Of a DNA stretch of 64,000 bases, positions 62,888-64,000 are shown one piece after another. A model generated the notes under the pieces. That model had not been told where the DNA came from. It was given only the letters and a program-made list of their open reading frames with translations, and did no database searches. Positions within the stretch are counted from its first letter, which is position 1. The number at the start of each line of letters is the position of its first letter. The stretch spans positions 31,375-95,374 of the forward strand of contig DTTX01000073.1 in the NCBI GenBank assembly GCA_012964435.1, given 5' to 3'. Position numbers and translations under genes: made by a program. This DNA comes from Mesonia sp. (GTDB taxonomy: Bacteria > Bacteroidota > Bacteroidia > Flavobacteriales > Flavobacteriaceae).

Positions 62888-64000
62888 TTAAAAAGTATTT
62901 AAAAATAATTTTCCGTTATCGTTTTTATCATTCAACCTTAAACAGACATCGTTTGTAGAAATAAAATCTGATTTATTTTTTGGTAAATCAGAATCGATTA
63001 ATGTAATAATATATTGAATATTATACTCAACACACAATTTTTTAATTAGATCAACAAAACGAATTTTTATTCTATCATCTAAGCCTTCGAGAACGCCATC
63101 ATGATAAACGAATTTATAGAAAGAGTTTCTTGAATAATGAATAAGTAAAGAAAGATCAAAAGCAACACAGAGTAATTTTTTGTAAGTCGTCCCTTGCCCC
63201 TCAGCAGTCTTTAATAAATCTGTTTTATTTTGATAATCTGCATTAAAATCAACGTTATCTTGACTATTCAATTTCAATGATATTAAAGCATTAGTATTAA
63301 TAACTTCCTTAATAATGAAGTTAAATATTTTATTTATATCTGCATGTTTTCTTTGCGAAAGAGAAGTCTTTAATCCAGTAACTTTCTCTTGAATTAAATC
63401 CCTTTTTTTTGTTATTTTATTTTCAATTTCAATTGAGTTATCTATTGCAGCTAATTTATCTTTAATTCTAGAAATTTCTACTTCAGCTTTTACAGTTCTT
63501 TTTTGGTATTCCTTAAATTTATAATAAGTATCTTTCTCCGTCAGAATAGCCAAATATTCACTCTTTTGATCTTCTAGGTTCTGAATAGTTTTGTTTAATT
63601 CCCTATATTCAATTTCAAGGCTATCTAAATTTTCAGATAGATATTCTTTTCTTTCGGCTGTAATGGATTTTTGAAACCGAATTAGATCTTCATATTCCTT
63701 TTTTAATTTCTCAGGATAGTATAAATTGACTTCTCGAAATAAACTATCAATTGATTTTTGATCTACGTTATCAAATATCTCAGAAAGAGAATTTTTTATT
63801 TTTTTTTATTTCGTAAGTTACCCTATAACGTTCTGTATTTAAAGCTTGAAGTTCTAAATCAATTCTTTCAACTAATTTACTGTTGAGTCTGAGATCTTCC
63901 TCGTAAAAATTAAATTTATCAATTTGTCTTTTAGCTTCATCAAATTCAGTTAGCTTAATATCTAAAAGTCCTTCAAGTTTATCTTTTTCTGAAGATTCAA
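62888..64000 (-). pseudogene. SMC-like ATPase with DUF2326 domain, frameshifted, 5' end outside window
   Basis: The C-terminal part of a long coiled-coil ATPase. From the right edge the minus strand reads SSEKDKLEGLLDIKLTEFDE, DLRLNSKLVERIDLELQAL and NTERYRVTYEIKK; it then stops at 63780 because a run of nine A (63807-63799) shifts the frame. Removing one A restores YEIKKIKNSLSEIFDNVDQ and an open frame to 62888. That part has a coiled coil, then EGQGTTYKKLLCVAFDLSLL, a helix, FVYHDGVLEGLDDR (Walker B/D-loop-like), YIITLIDSDLP and LFLNTF, the pattern of DUF2326. This family supplies the ATPase of ABC-three-component conflict systems. The DNA is more AT-rich than mfd, hinting at transfer. The break may be real, a sequencing error or a slippage site. 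Confidence 0.82.

Overview
The window is a stretch of the chromosome of a marine- or soil-type Bacteroidota, most likely family Flavobacteriaceae. This is inferred from the low GC, the many lipoproteins with short signal peptides ending in a cysteine, a C-terminal type IX secretion (T9SS) sorting domain, promoters of the Bacteroidota form (TTTG, about 20 bases, TAnnTTTG), a five-helix SdhC, and SUF-only Fe-S assembly. It is mostly ordinary housekeeping sequence. No tRNA, rRNA, CRISPR array, insertion sequence or prophage was seen, and no gap between genes exceeds 300 bases.

Layout. (1) 1-6380, minus: a SUF Fe-S cluster operon (A-type carrier, sufB, lipoprotein, sufC, sufD, sufS, small membrane protein, META lipoprotein, sufE cut by the window edge). 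(2) 6597-7630: two tandem lipoprotein paralogues. (3) 7636-12213, minus: a T9SS-exported LVIVD-repeat protein, a seven-repeat lipoprotein propeller, an MbnP-like protein and an MbnH/MauG-like di-haem protein. (4) 12272-21795: thiL, lysC, a beta-lactamase-fold hydrolase, a divergent Nramp-family transporter, an M24 aminopeptidase, and a palindromic-repeat cluster at 18952-19130. (5) 22084-25586: sdhCAB behind a near-consensus promoter. (6) 25673-32422: aminotransferase, a four-gene signalling cluster (unknown protein, multi-TM protein, histidine kinase, response regulator), threonine dehydrogenase and small exported proteins. (7) 32488-42403: M13 and M28 peptidases, cold-shock protein, ClC transporter and several unknowns. 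(8) 42467-59370: aspS, glyQS, metG, comF, an SSB, two Tat-type ferritin-like proteins, a histone-deacetylase-like protein, ldcA and yraN. (9) 59433-62813: mfd.

The right edge (62888-64000) is different: very AT-rich and carrying the 3' part of an SMC-like ATPase with a C-terminal DUF2326 domain, a family found in ABC-three-component conflict (anti-phage) systems. Its frame is broken by one extra A in a nine-A run. If a defence or conflict system is present, its partner genes lie beyond base 64000. The other locus with unusual biochemistry is the MbnP/MbnH-like pair with its two propeller-type secreted partners.

Functional links: SUF supplies Fe-S clusters for SdhB; the lipoproteins and T9SS protein act at the cell surface; the convergent gene pairs are mostly separated by bidirectional hairpin terminators.
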